Source of the DNA: Albugo candida
Lineage: Eukaryota > Oomycota > Peronosporomycetes > Albuginales > Albuginaceae
Direction of reading: 5' to 3'
DNA length: 64,000 nucleotides
NCBI GenBank assembly: GCA_905220665.1
Contig: CAJNAR010000004.1
Span: forward strand, 248,001-312,000
Part shown: one piece after another, positions 22,601 through 33,327 of the stretch
Layout: the number at the start of each line of letters is the position of its first letter
Numbering within the stretch: position 1 is the first letter of the stretch
Translations under genes and position numbers: made by a program
Notes under the pieces: generated by a model
What the model saw: only the letters and a program-made list of their open reading frames with translations
What the model was told of the DNA's origin: nothing
Database searches by the model: none

Positions 22601-25600
22601 TAGTATCAAATGCGATTTACAATATTGCACGGAAGAACCTTCATATTGCAGTTATTCTGCATCTCGAATGTGCTCAAATCCCACGTACGAAAGGGCTACG
22701 GACACGAAATTCCGTTTCAATTACATCGACACTCCGACGATATTCTCATTTTTTCAACGCCTGCAACATGACTTTCTGTGCTCCTTGCCCGGATGAGACA
22801 TTAATTAGCGTATCAGAGAAAAATCTGGATGGAATTCCACAGCTCACTGATCAGGAACGGAAATTGTATGCTTCCGTGGCGGTTCAATTCCTGCAAGAAG
22901 CTCGCAAGAAATCAGAAACGGGTGGAGATATCGAAGAATTATCTTGGGACGTGCTAGGGTCCGTCGTGCATGTAGATCTCATTAACCATCATCTCTCGAT
23001 ATTCGTCGATCAGTATGAGCGGGTACAATGCCGCATACGGGATCAGCTCAAGACTTATCGCGCTGCTGTGCTGTTTCTCGACGAATTGGAAACGGAATTT
23101 TTCAAGCAAAATTCTCATGATACATTCCTCCGAGCTCATCACCAAGAAAAATCAGCATTAACGTGGGAATCGTACGGAAACCTTGAGAAAGAGAAATTGG
23201 CAATCATTAAAGCACAAAAACAGGTTGATGTTGCGAAAGATTTACACCGGCTACAAGGTGAACGAGTTAGCAGTATTGAGCAAGAATGCAAGGAATCATT
23301 TCAGCATGAAGAATTGTTCGTACATCAGCACCAGCGAGTCAAAGTTCTGGCTGATACGATTATCTTTACCATGAGTAGACTAAACGAGGAGAATGAAGCT
23401 ATTCAAGACTTCTTTGAGAAGGAAGACAACGACGTCGAGCGTAATATCGAGAGCACATTTCTGAAGCAATTCCCGGATTTGTACAACGTTGAGCGCTTCA
23501 GTGGAGAACAGAGAGCAATGGTAAGCATCAATTCGACGGTACAGGCTTTTTTAAATTTGCCAAACCATCCACTTTGTCCAATATTTTTCCATTTGTGTGA
23601 ATGCTTGGCACGTATTTTGCATATTGATGCGCACAAAAAACAGATTTCTGCTGAGAAGGAAGAGACATTTGATGATTTCATGACGGCTGTAAAGATGCAA
23701 ATGTTACGTCCTGATTTTTGGTACGAAATTCGAGACTTGCAAATATCTCTTATCAAAGAATCCGTTTTGAGTCGAGTGCTCTGTCTCGTTACGACTATGG
23801 ATATCAGCGCAATGCAAAATCCTCCTCTACACCCATTCGTGTCTGTTCTGCACGATTTTGTCAAAGCTGTAGCATTTTGTCTACGTGATCGCGTTTCATC
23901 GAGTGTCAAATTGGGTCACTTGCAAGAAGAGCGCAAACTATTACATCAATCTCAGTTGCACATTTCTTCAGTTCAATCCGTCAACAGATCGCACCAATCA
24001 TGTATAACAGATGCCGAAAACCTTCGGCAAGATTCAGAGTTGGCACGGGAATGCTTGGCGAAGAAAATCAAGGAAAGCACAGAAAGAATTAAACAACTTG
24101 AGTCCCTAAAGTATGCGACAAAAGATAAGAGGAAAAAGATTCAAACTCGATTTGAGAAGCTTACAGAGGCTTCAGAAGAATGGATAGGTGATTTATTCAT
24201 GGTTTCAGCGATGATGACGTACCCAGAGAAGTTGATCCATCAATTCGATCTGTTGAAATGCTGGGATACAATTCTAACGGCTTTTCCTATTCGATGCAAT
24301 GGTATCTGGAAAAAGGGAGTGATTTCTTCGAAAATGACTAAACATTTACAACAGCTTTTCGGTATCAGAAAAGTGGTTTTATCAGAATGGGGCATACAAG
24401 GGCTTCCGGCAGATGATCCTCAGACAGTTTTCGATGTTATCAGAGTACTGCATACCAAAAGGATCCCTTGCCTGATAGATCCGTCCCAAGTTGCCACAGA
24501 GTGGATCAAGAATGTCCTGATCGAAAGCAGATCGTTTGTTATTAGTTGTGCTACTCAGTGTGCTTCTTCCACCTGCAACGGTCTCCTTAACCCAGCATTC
24601 CCTGAAATCGACGAGGAATGTGCGCTTTGTAATACAATCAAACGGCACAACGATCTGCAGAATCGATTCCTTCTGACAGACTTTGACGAAAATGCCGCAT
24701 ATCACCTTCGCTTCTTTCTGAAATCGTATCAGTGCACGCGGTTACGCTTACGTGGGAGGAGTTCTCAAGCTTTGCTCAGTAAATCCGAAGAAAGCACCCT
24801 CCATCAGCATCTCGGAGATGATGTAATTCATCAAATTTACGTCTCGCTCTCTCCACAGAGCGTTTGCACATTGCAAGAGGGCCAATGTCGGATTAGAATC
24901 CCTCAATGGTTGCATCTGATGGACAGAGAGCTCCACGTGATTTACATCCGACACTCAGATGTCTATTTCACGCAAATGATTCAGAAGAAGGTCCTCGAAG
25001 GGACTGGAAATTCTTATCTGATCCCTCAGGTAGACTTGTTGATAAGCAAAATTATCACATGCAATAAAGAGCTTGATATATTGGACGATCAGCTACTGGC
25101 ATTATTGACTAGAAATATTGATAACAGAAACGATCCAAGCATCGAATCGTGGCAAGAAAACAGGATGTGGAACTTAACAAGCATCGAGGAGATGAGTGTG
25201 GTTAGCAGTCGAGTGCTTTCCGATCGGTCAGCCTATGAATCAAACCTGCTGGAAAAGCGAGCGCTAGAGCATACACTTGACCAAGTGCACGTAAAGCTGC
25301 AGAAGTTTGAGGGCTTCATCAATCTCATTTTGGGAATCCGAAAAGCTTGGGCTCGTGCAAATGCTCACTCGATTGCGTTTCGGCTCACGTTACAAAAGGA
25401 GGACGTGAAAGCCACTTCTAGGCTTGCAGACTTGTCCAGTCTTCGAATAGAAGATACTTTTTGGCTACCACAGACCTGGTTACTTGAGCTTGTTGGTAAG
25501 GTGATGAAGCAACACAACGCAGAGTTACCTTTTGAACTTGTAAGACAATTATTTCTAAAACAAGCGCATGCGTATATGACTTCCCGGCTGCAAACTCATC

Positions 25601-27480
25601 ACGAAATATTATACTTCAATTTTCTCATCGCATGTGAAATCATCAAACAAGACATTTCTTCATCGAGATTCTCATCGGTGAACGTTTTCGAAGAGTACCT
25701 GCGGCGATTCATAACTGTCGTGCTGTACTGGAATGCCTCTCAAGATGCGCTTACGACGCTACTAGTTGATAAATGTACTGACGGACCTTTGTCAGATTTA
25801 GGCGATCTGAGGCCTAATGGTGTCAGCTCACAGCAATGGCAACTTGTACAGTATCTTGCCAATTGTTGTGAGCCGCTACATGAGTTTATTTTATATGTAG
25901 ACAACCTTACTCTTGATGCAAAACAGCGCGTATGGGATGTATTAATGCACTCAAATGCGAGTGGATGGTACACAGAAAGCAGTCCCAGCGGTCTATCGTG
26001 GTTCAATATGGACGAAAATGATCCGTCATCATCGCCTCCTTCATGCTTGGCTCCCTACTCAGTAGACCATACTCTTGTGCGTATCTCGCTGGCCGCAATA
26101 TTCGCTCGGCAGCACCTTCAAGAAGAAATGGGATCATTTTATCATACTGTCATGCAAAATGCCAACACAATTTTAGCTACCAGTATTTCAGATTTGAAAC
26201 GTGAGTTCGCAAAGAATTGTCGAGCAGATTATGCTCACTCTAATCCAAGCTCGTGGAGGCATATCAAAGAAATATGGAACACATCATGTGCATCTCAACC
26301 TTTAACGGTGGTAGCCACATCCTGCGAACACGAAGCTATTATTTGTATCAAAACTATAGCTCTGGGCTTGGAAATAAAGACTATACAAGCCGATATGCAG
26401 CAGTACGCGTATCTCGCTCAATCTACCAGCGATAAGTCAATGTTCTCAACTGCAGTAACATCGCCTTGCGCTGAATTTCGAAACTGGATTCTTCCAGCCA
26501 TGTGTGCTGGAAACTGGGTCCTATTTCCGCATGCGGACCTTTATCTATTTAGTGTATCCAGGGCCATAGAGTTTATCGAAACAGCCCTGCACAGCATTGA
26601 CAGTATACATGAGAATTTTCGAATATGGTTTGTCGTACATATGCCTAAAGATGCGCAATCTGAACAGCGAGAACTTTGGCGTACTTGGTCGATTTCACAA
26701 AGTCGTCTTACATGTGAGCTCCATTATGGCGTACGGTACGCCTTTGGTGACTGCCTCACTCAATCTGCTTACATTTCAGTGGAATTGATGGAGGCGCTGG
26801 GCATAGATACAAAATTTGAGAGAAATTTTCTGTTCTTGGCGATTTACCACGGCATTTTGGTGTGGCTTGGAGGTCGCTCTTCGTGGGAAGGGATATGTGA
26901 TAGTGATCTTCGGTCGGTTATCGATATTGCAATGCGAGTATTAGGCACCTGCTGTGATGAAAGAATGGCCGATTTGAATGACGGTGAAATCTGGTCTGAA
27001 GTCACGGCAGCTACCGTAACAGTGTATCATAGCAAGATGAGGAATCAAAGTACTAGAAAAATGGCTGAAAATTTGCTTTATTCCTTAGTGACGACACGGT
27101 GTGAAGGCAATTGTTATTGTAGATTTTCTTTGTTGCCTTCAATTTGGGTGGAAGAAGCACCAGTGCACACTCAGATGGAATTCGAGGAAGTTGAGGCAAC
27201 CATACCTCTGTTGAAATTGGCGAATTTGACTCGATTTGATCAGATACTTGGCCAAGATTGGCGAGACATCTGTTCGAGAGAAGCATTTGATATCACGAAA
27301 AAGGCAAGCGTAGATGAGCTTGCAGATGAGATTTACGGTCAACCAAAAGTCGATTCTAAGTCGCCGTGCTTTCAGTCATCTGCAGTCGAGCCACTAGATA
27401 GCCGACAGGAGCAGGAGCTCAACTTGATGGCGTCTATATTCTTGGCCAGCTGTGGTCACAATCAGCCAATTGAACAGTAG
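13621..27480 (+). CDS. Divergent dynein heavy chain with inactive AAA1 site
   Basis: Exon 1 is 13621-13661, intron 13662-13739 (branch CTAAC, acceptor TGTAG), exon 2 runs uninterrupted from 13740 to 27480; 4593 residues. An in-frame stop lies directly before the ATG. The order of a dynein heavy chain is clear: long tail and linker, AAA1 entry motif YGYEYLGN (about 18139), AAA2 with an intact P-loop G-K-T-Q-A-G-K-S (residue about 1924), AAA3 with GPTGSGKT (about 2434), AAA4, coiled-coil stalk (about 23040-24180) around a microtubule-binding region, AAA5 (EWGIQGLPADDP) and AAA6. AAA1, normally GPAGTGKTE, reads FESDAVSSVG at about 18250, and its Walker B region reads WLLVENAQRI instead of the usual FDEFNRI. 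AAA4 also lacks a P-loop (YDGRFKGASH). The C-terminal domain looks shortened. With no stop in 13.7 kb the gene is under selection, probably as a non-motor or AAA3-dependent axonemal subunit. Confidence 0.93.
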
Positions 27481-28418
27481 CAGTACATCTAAGAAGTATG
27501 CTTTACATGCATTGGCGTCAAGTAGTCTGGTATCATTGTAAGCTCTAAATATGATGAGGTACACTGTCGGGTTATGCAGTGTTCCTTAATGTAGAACTCC
27601 TACACATGGTATACACTACTTCAGACTCAAGATTATCTGTGGCTGTTTCATCAGCGACAGACCCATACCGTAGGCATACCGGTTACATGAACATATGTCT
27701 CAATTGATGCCGAGGACTCGAGCACTCAGTTCTGCGTACACAACAAAGAGTAGGGTTACAAGTCGTGAATTGATCGGTATAGCCTCTTTCATCCGCATAT
27801 TCTATTACTCGCGCCAATATTGGCTGTGGAACTTAGCGTACCGTTACAGTAGAATAGAGAAAGCTGAGAGAGATTAACGATACAATCTGAACCAATCAGG
27901 ATGAGCTGACTTTTTTTTTTTCGCCGATATGAGCAAGAATCAACGACGTGGACAGTCATTACAATTCATCTCCTAGCTCTTATCGGTACTTTAGTAAAGT
28001 ACAGTTCATACGCTTGTTTATTGCTACATTCGTCCGTTGAATGTTGGAGGGTACACATGTTCGTGTCAAATGCACAATCCGATAGATACCGGGATTTTCA
28101 TCCAATAAGACTCTGCGTTTGCCTTCAAAGGTCACAATCTGTAGAACCGTGTATCAGCTCTAAATTGGCTAACACTGCCAAATCTGATAGGCGACAGTCT
28201 TGAAGAACTGGTGAACCAGGAATCCAGCAGCTTAGAAAAGTGTCAAGCGAGCTACGTATATCGTGCAAACTTATATATGCGAACAAAGTTATAAGCTCTT
28301 ACAGTGATACTGGATCTAGCATCAACTGACGTTTATTGCAGTGCAAAATTTTCCATAGAGCTCGAAAGATAAACTAGTTGCGAAACAAATTTACAAACGA
28401 TACGTGGCTGCATATAGA
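27481..28418. other. Intergenic stretch, nothing recognised
   Basis: Holds the 3' flank of the dynein gene and the promoter of the next plus-strand gene. Contains a short T-run at about 27911-27920 and only short scattered ORFs without domains. Confidence 0.5.
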
Positions 28419-29003
28419 ATGATAGTATCAAGCAAGATATCAAATAATCAATGGAAACGATTCTCTACTGATTCACATAAAAGCATTTCCGATCGACATG
28501 AAGTGATACATCTACGACGACGCGATTTGCATGCGTGCAATGCATCCGAGCAATCCTATGGAAGTACGAAAAGAAAAAAGAGTGTTCGTTGGGATAAGAT
28601 CACTGTGTATGAATTCGGTGTTGGTCTAGGCGGCAGTACTGTGTCTAACAGAGGAGGCCCGTCAATTGGTCTGTCTGAAAAACCCGAGTTCACCTGGTAT
28701 ACAAAAGTCGGAGAAATGGCAGAGTGCAGTGAAGGTATTCATCGTTTCACTCCTGAAGAAAGAGTTTACTTATTAAAGACTGCTGGAATTGATGATGAAA
28801 TAATTCTTCGATATTCCCGTGAAGCCTCAATCATACTAGGATCAAGAAAGCGTACGATGGCAGAGACAGTGAAGGAACGTCAGCGACAACGCCATAAAAG
28901 GCGAACCATCGACTCTCTGGACCAAACTTGCTCCACTTATGCTCAAAAGCGGCCAGCTTTGATCCCAGCCAATTATGATTTAGCAATTTTACTTAGTGGT
29001 TGA
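28419..29003 (+). CDS. Stramenopile protein with CSRNP-like N-terminal motif
   Basis: A 194-residue single exon starting at the first ATG of the frame. The core KKSVRWDKITVYEFGVGLGG ... GGPSIGLS ... TWYTKVGEMAE, followed by FTPEERVYLLKTAGI, matches a pattern I know from many oomycete and diatom hypothetical proteins, in which a V-x-W/F-x-x-V-x-V-x-E-F strand precedes a glycine-rich GPSIGL turn and a helical segment. It recalls the N-terminal domain of animal cysteine/serine-rich nuclear proteins. The C-terminal third is basic (RQRQRHKRRTIDS) and could be a nuclear localisation signal. The function is unknown; a nuclear role is inference. Confidence 0.7.
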   Translation: MIVSSKISNNQWKRFSTDSHKSISDRHEVIHLRRRDLHACNASEQSYGSTKRKKSVRWDKITVYEFGVGLGGSTVSNRGGPSIGLSEKPEFTWYTKVGEMAECSEGIHRFTPEERVYLLKTAGIDDEIILRYSREASIILGSRKRTMAETVKERQRQRHKRRTIDSLDQTCSTYAQKRPALIPANYDLAILLSG

Positions 29004-30498
29004 ACTTCCTAGAAGGCATTCGCTAGCATTAGGTTCTGCTAGTTATAAATATCTCAGGATTGCGGATAGACTAGAGACCTGCTAATCATGCTTGTTACGG
29101 GCCATTGCATTTTGATTTTACAATAGAAAAAATGTTCTAGTAAACAGGACACTTGGCTGTAAAACCTGCTATGCGACATCACGTGAGACATTGATTGCCT
29201 GATTATTCATCCCTGGTTAAGACGTTACAAACTTTACCTGGGAATAATAATAATTATAGAACGGGTCACCTGGCGATCGTAAGTTCGATCAGGACTTAGG
29301 GCTGTGCAGAGAGGAGCAACTGATTAAACACGCAACCGGAATCGAAGTCGAGTGATACAAAAGTGGTGGTTAGCTAACAACGTCGTCAGATGTTGATCAA
29401 GTCATGGATACGAAAGCGTATTTCACTTTTCTGATTCCGACGAGCATCGCATTGATCATGTCTACTTTGGGCTTTCATTCGCGCTGTTAAGTACAGCACG
29501 GTGAGCAAAAGTCAATTCGGAGACAGTTGGAAAACAGCCTCACAACTAGAAAAGGCGATGAACGGAAAAGTTTTGTCCAAAGTTGTCATCCAACTGTCAC
29601 TTCGACGGCCTAAATTTAGTTGGCTTTCTACGATTCGTCCGCTAGCCTAACCTTTTAGCCCCGGTACGCGTTTTGATCTTCTACATGCTGAGATACGATA
29701 GTAGACACACAACGCGGGCTTACTTCCACGTATAGAGAGTAAGTCCTTAGTAGGCTGACAGGATGATTTCGTCAATCTGCAAACATGATATCGTGTGGAC
29801 ATGAGAACATACGTTTTTGTTTGAAAAAACACAGAACCGCCGAGACATAATTTATACAAAAGCATCTTGATACTGTCTCGTTAACCTTTTTTCATCTTAG
29901 TCTCATTGAAAATCACATGCTGTCGCACTATTGGATCGTACTGACAACAAAAGACTTACTTTCACATTCGATGATAAGATATGAAGATGCGTACCTTTCG
30001 AAGGGAGAGTTTACGCTGCACATTACGAGGATTCTTGGTGGTGGTATAGAAGAATCTACATTTGCTTGTCAGTTGCTTACCGGATGAACAAGACTGTGTA
30101 CCCTGTATTTGCTGAGCTGATCATTTTGATGATAATGTTCTTTGCTTTTCCCTAAGGAATTTTATTTTTAGGAATAAGTCGTTCGCGTAGGATGACGTGA
30201 CATAGTTTACTTTCGCCATTGTGTTCCAATCGATAAAGACGATATTATCACCAATCCGGTCTATGTACCTTTGAAACTTAACAGTCAATAATTTTTTCCT
30301 GGCTCGTGCATGGTGATCCTTTGCAAAAACACACACGACTAGATGCATTTATAGTCTCATATACGAGTTCAGAAAGGTTATAAAACATAAAACCTCCATG
30401 ACCCAGGATAAAGAATATCGCCAGGAAATAATCCATAATCACAGTTTCTATTATTAGGCTGTCTGAGCACGCAAAGCCAAGCGGGTGTCTTGGAAGAC
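29004..30498. other. 1.5 kb intergenic stretch, no supported gene
   Basis: No conserved ORF. On the minus strand a 52-codon frame starting near 30466 (MDYFLAIFFILGHGGF, signal-peptide-like, ending in a Cys-rich tail) is followed in another frame by an ORF at 30348-30121 rich in Lys/Arg; no in-phase intron joins them. The stretch also contains the promoter of the kinase gene at 30499. Confidence 0.45.
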
Positions 30499-31788
30499 AT
30501 GACGGCCTCAAATCGAAAGAAAATAGTTGAAAGTCGTGTTTCAAGTGATCTTTGTGCAACTGCATGTGAAGAATCCGATGAATTGGTCGTTCTTTGTGCT
30601 AAACAGTACTCTCAGCAGTGGATACGAAAGGAGAAAATTGGTCAAGGAGCTCAAGGATCTGTTTATCGGTGTGTGGACATCAGAACCGGTCAGGAGGTAG
30701 CTGTCAAAATAATCAACACACAAGGTACATCCCCCACTGAAGTGGAAAACATAAAGGAAGAGGTCAAAATCATAAAGCAATTGCGCCATAGCTGTCTTGT
30801 TCAATATTACAAAATCAAACAGGAGAAAAGGAAGAAACAACTCCGGATATACATGGAGTATGGTGCAGGAGGCGCTTTGAGCTGTAAAATACGTCGTGAT
30901 GGACCAATTTTGCTACCTGCACTCCGCACGTTTACTCGTCAACTTGTGAGAGGTCTACAATTTCTTCATGAAAATGGGATCGCGCATCGAGATGTTAAAT
31001 GTGCCAACATTTTCTTATCCAGGGATTGTCAAAGTATAAAACTTGGGGATTTTGGTGCTTACAAAGTGTTCGGGAAAGTATCTCTAGTAGGAGGATTAAA
31101 GGGTACACCACATTGGATGGCTCCGGAGGTCATACGCGAACAATGCACTTCTGAAGATGCATGGATCAGGGCCGATATATGGAGTTTGGGATGTACCGTC
31201 CTGGAGATGTTTACGGGACGTAGTCCATGGCAAGAATATAGTAATCCGATGGCTGCAATGTACCAGATTGTTACAAGCGATCAAATCCCAAACATCCCAA
31301 GCTCAGCGCCAGACGATCTTGTCGAATTTCTACAAAAGTGTTTGCATCGTGAACCATCGAAACGTTTCACGACAACGGGATTACTGCAATTGCCATTTAT
31401 ACATAACGAAAGCAAAAAAAAGAAGGATCCTTTGCAAGGTCTCAGGAGCCGGTGCGTTGATTTGTTACAAGTAGACGTGTCAGACGCGAAGAGGGATGCA
31501 AAGCTTTTTTCAAAAAACTGTGTGAGAGAGGAAGAAAACTATTGTGTTTCCGAGATGGAGGAACCAGAACAAGGAGAAAGGAAAACTATACAAATGTTGC
31601 CACCAATCGGACAGCTTGTCTCAAGCATAAACGGTGTCGGTAGAATGAGGCAACTGCATCACGATAACTTGGTGGGTACTGTCTACACACGCGCAGTGAC
31701 AGCTCCCATTCCGTCTATCCCAAAGTTTTCAGATCGTAGATACAGCGGGCATTCACAAGCTAAGCTACCCCCTTTGTTATTGCGCTAG
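30499..31788 (+). CDS. MAPKKK (STE11)-like protein kinase
   Basis: Single exon, 429 residues, starting at the first ATG (30499). A short N-terminus leads to a full kinase domain at about residues 35-305: glycine loop IGQGAQGSVYRC, VAVKI lysine, conserved helix-C glutamate, catalytic loop HRDVKCANIFL, KLGDFGAYK, activation segment ending GTPHWMAPEVI, then ADIWSLGCTVLEM and PSKRFTTTGLL at the end of the lobe. The C-A-N-I-F catalytic loop and the GTPHWMAPE signature are those of STE11/MEKK/NPK1 kinases, which phosphorylate MAP kinase kinases. The tail of about 120 residues is Lys/Glu-rich and has no recognised domain. Upstream and downstream partners cannot be told from the sequence. Confidence 0.9.
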   Translation: MTASNRKKIVESRVSSDLCATACEESDELVVLCAKQYSQQWIRKEKIGQGAQGSVYRCVDIRTGQEVAVKIINTQGTSPTEVENIKEEVKIIKQLRHSCLVQYYKIKQEKRKKQLRIYMEYGAGGALSCKIRRDGPILLPALRTFTRQLVRGLQFLHENGIAHRDVKCANIFLSRDCQSIKLGDFGAYKVFGKVSLVGGLKGTPHWMAPEVIREQCTSEDAWIRADIWSLGCTVLEMFTGRSPWQEYSNPMAAMYQIVTSDQIPNIPSSAPDDLVEFLQKCLHREPSKRFTTTGLLQLPFIHNESKKKKDPLQGLRSRCVDLLQVDVSDAKRDAKLFSKNCVREEENYCVSEMEEPEQGERKTIQMLPPIGQLVSSINGVGRMRQLHHDNLVGTVYTRAVTAPIPSIPKFSDRRYSGHSQAKLPPLLLR

Positions 31789-32582
31789 AAGAGTAGTTCC
31801 ATGCATTTACGACCAGATATACATCATCATTACATTCTACTAGCAACTTACACGCATGAAATAAATAAATCTGTATTGCGATTTGGATGCTTCATAAAAC
31901 GGGTATGGTACAACAAACAGTTTGGTGACCGGAAGCAATTACGCTGAGCCTATACGAAGCAGACCTGGCAATAACATGACTGTGCTCATATTGAATATTA
32001 TTAAAATTGGACAATTGGCAGATGTGCTGATAGAAAATAAGACGTAACAAGTACACGGCTCGCAGCTGTATTACTTACTCATCCAGTTTTGGAAAGATAA
32101 ACATCTTATAGAAAAGACATGGTCGTCGGGAAGAATGTGTCCTCATCGTCAGCTTCTTGACTGTCAAGTGACCACATTATTGATTTTTCAATCAAGACTT
32201 CCCCCAAGTTATAACAACAAAGGTAGCTTTGGAAATGCAAGATCTTACAAAAAAACTCGATCTGTGAGTGCAAGTTGTGACTACTTCGGGGATATAATGC
32301 TCGATAGAACGCTCTAGCGAAGTCGTACGACTCATGATAAACACAGCTATTCTAGTCTTTGATTGAAATTCGCTCCTGACGTCATGCAGCAGAGATAAGT
32401 CATTCTTCAAACCCTCTAGTGCTCATGTTCATTTTTACTATAATCTATCGTTTCGTATTGATACGTGATTAGCACGAATCTCGCTGCATTTGTCTATTAT
32501 TGTGTGTCTTTTTATATCGGCACCCAAGTGACAATGAGGATAGGACATTTCCGATCTTGTTTTTGGTAAAATAGCTGATCTG
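31789..32582. other. Intergenic stretch, nothing recognised
   Basis: AT-rich spacer between two plus-strand genes. Short ORFs only; an AATAAATAAAT segment at about 31860 may serve polyadenylation of the kinase transcript. Confidence 0.5.
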
Positions 32583-33224
32583 ATGGCTTTCTTTGGTATC
32601 ACAATTCTTGGTGCACAAAATCCATTCGATGAGACAAAAGCGACGCCTCTGCACGCTTTTTCTGAGCAGGAATTCCAAAAGGCCTTCTTGGAAACGTATC
32701 AACCTGGCTTTTCATTGTATTCAGAAGACGAGGATGTTGCTATAGCACGTAGAGAAGCCGGTAATTTCGTCACGATCAATCACGCACAGCTGAGGGCTTT
32801 TGTAATGAACCTTTACAAATGCCCACAAGGTATAGATAATGCACCAAGTCTCTCGTACGCTTATTTGGATAAAGCTTTCCACGATCTTGTTGGTAACGAA
32901 ATATCGCTTGCGATGCTTCAGCAAAGACTAGTACTAGCTTGCAAGTTGTCACAAGAAGAGGAAGCAAAATCTCTCGAATCAGTATATAGTCGCCAGGAGA
33001 ATGACACACGAGAATACATCTCAGCTCAAGAATTACGTACAGCCCATGGGAAGCATCACCGAATGATGAAGAACCCATCTGAGAAGAGTCTAGTCACAAT
33101 GATTGAGTCTCAGACATACGGATGGCAGAAGCCGGGCTTCAAGCAGGAACGACGACCAAAACAGAGTTGTGAGGAGACAAAATTTGCCAGCGCCATGACA
33201 AAAGCTGGAATGTATTATTATTAG
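32583..33224 (+). CDS. Possible axonemal or ciliary protein
   Basis: A 213-residue single-exon protein starting MAFFGITILGAQNPF. An N-terminal F-G-x-T-x-L-G-x-Q-x-P-F motif followed by a helical, EF-hand-like body (AYLDKAFHDLVGNEISLAMLQ) and a C-terminal YGW element resembles small flagella-associated proteins known from animals and green algae. No calcium-binding loop with canonical acidic spacing is visible. The C-terminus is basic and ends in KAGMYYY. The resemblance is to a short motif only, so the ciliary assignment is a suggestion; the ORF itself is convincing. Confidence 0.6.
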   Translation: MAFFGITILGAQNPFDETKATPLHAFSEQEFQKAFLETYQPGFSLYSEDEDVAIARREAGNFVTINHAQLRAFVMNLYKCPQGIDNAPSLSYAYLDKAFHDLVGNEISLAMLQQRLVLACKLSQEEEAKSLESVYSRQENDTREYISAQELRTAHGKHHRMMKNPSEKSLVTMIESQTYGWQKPGFKQERRPKQSCEETKFASAMTKAGMYYY

Positions 33225-33327
33225 TCATAAATTCTAGTTTAAGGCACACTGAGCTCTGATCGCATCTGTAAGAAATAAACACTTGGTACGAAATCCCTGA
33301 CATCCAACTGACGCACACCCTTAGGTG

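Noticed and set aside
29230..29300. Sequence with a GTTCGATC-like box considered as a tRNA B-box
   Set aside because: No cloverleaf with matching acceptor and anticodon stems could be formed around it.
30121..30466. Minus-strand short ORF with a signal-peptide-like start followed by a Lys-rich ORF in another frame
   Set aside because: No in-phase intron joins the frames and the region is the promoter side of the kinase gene; it could be chance.
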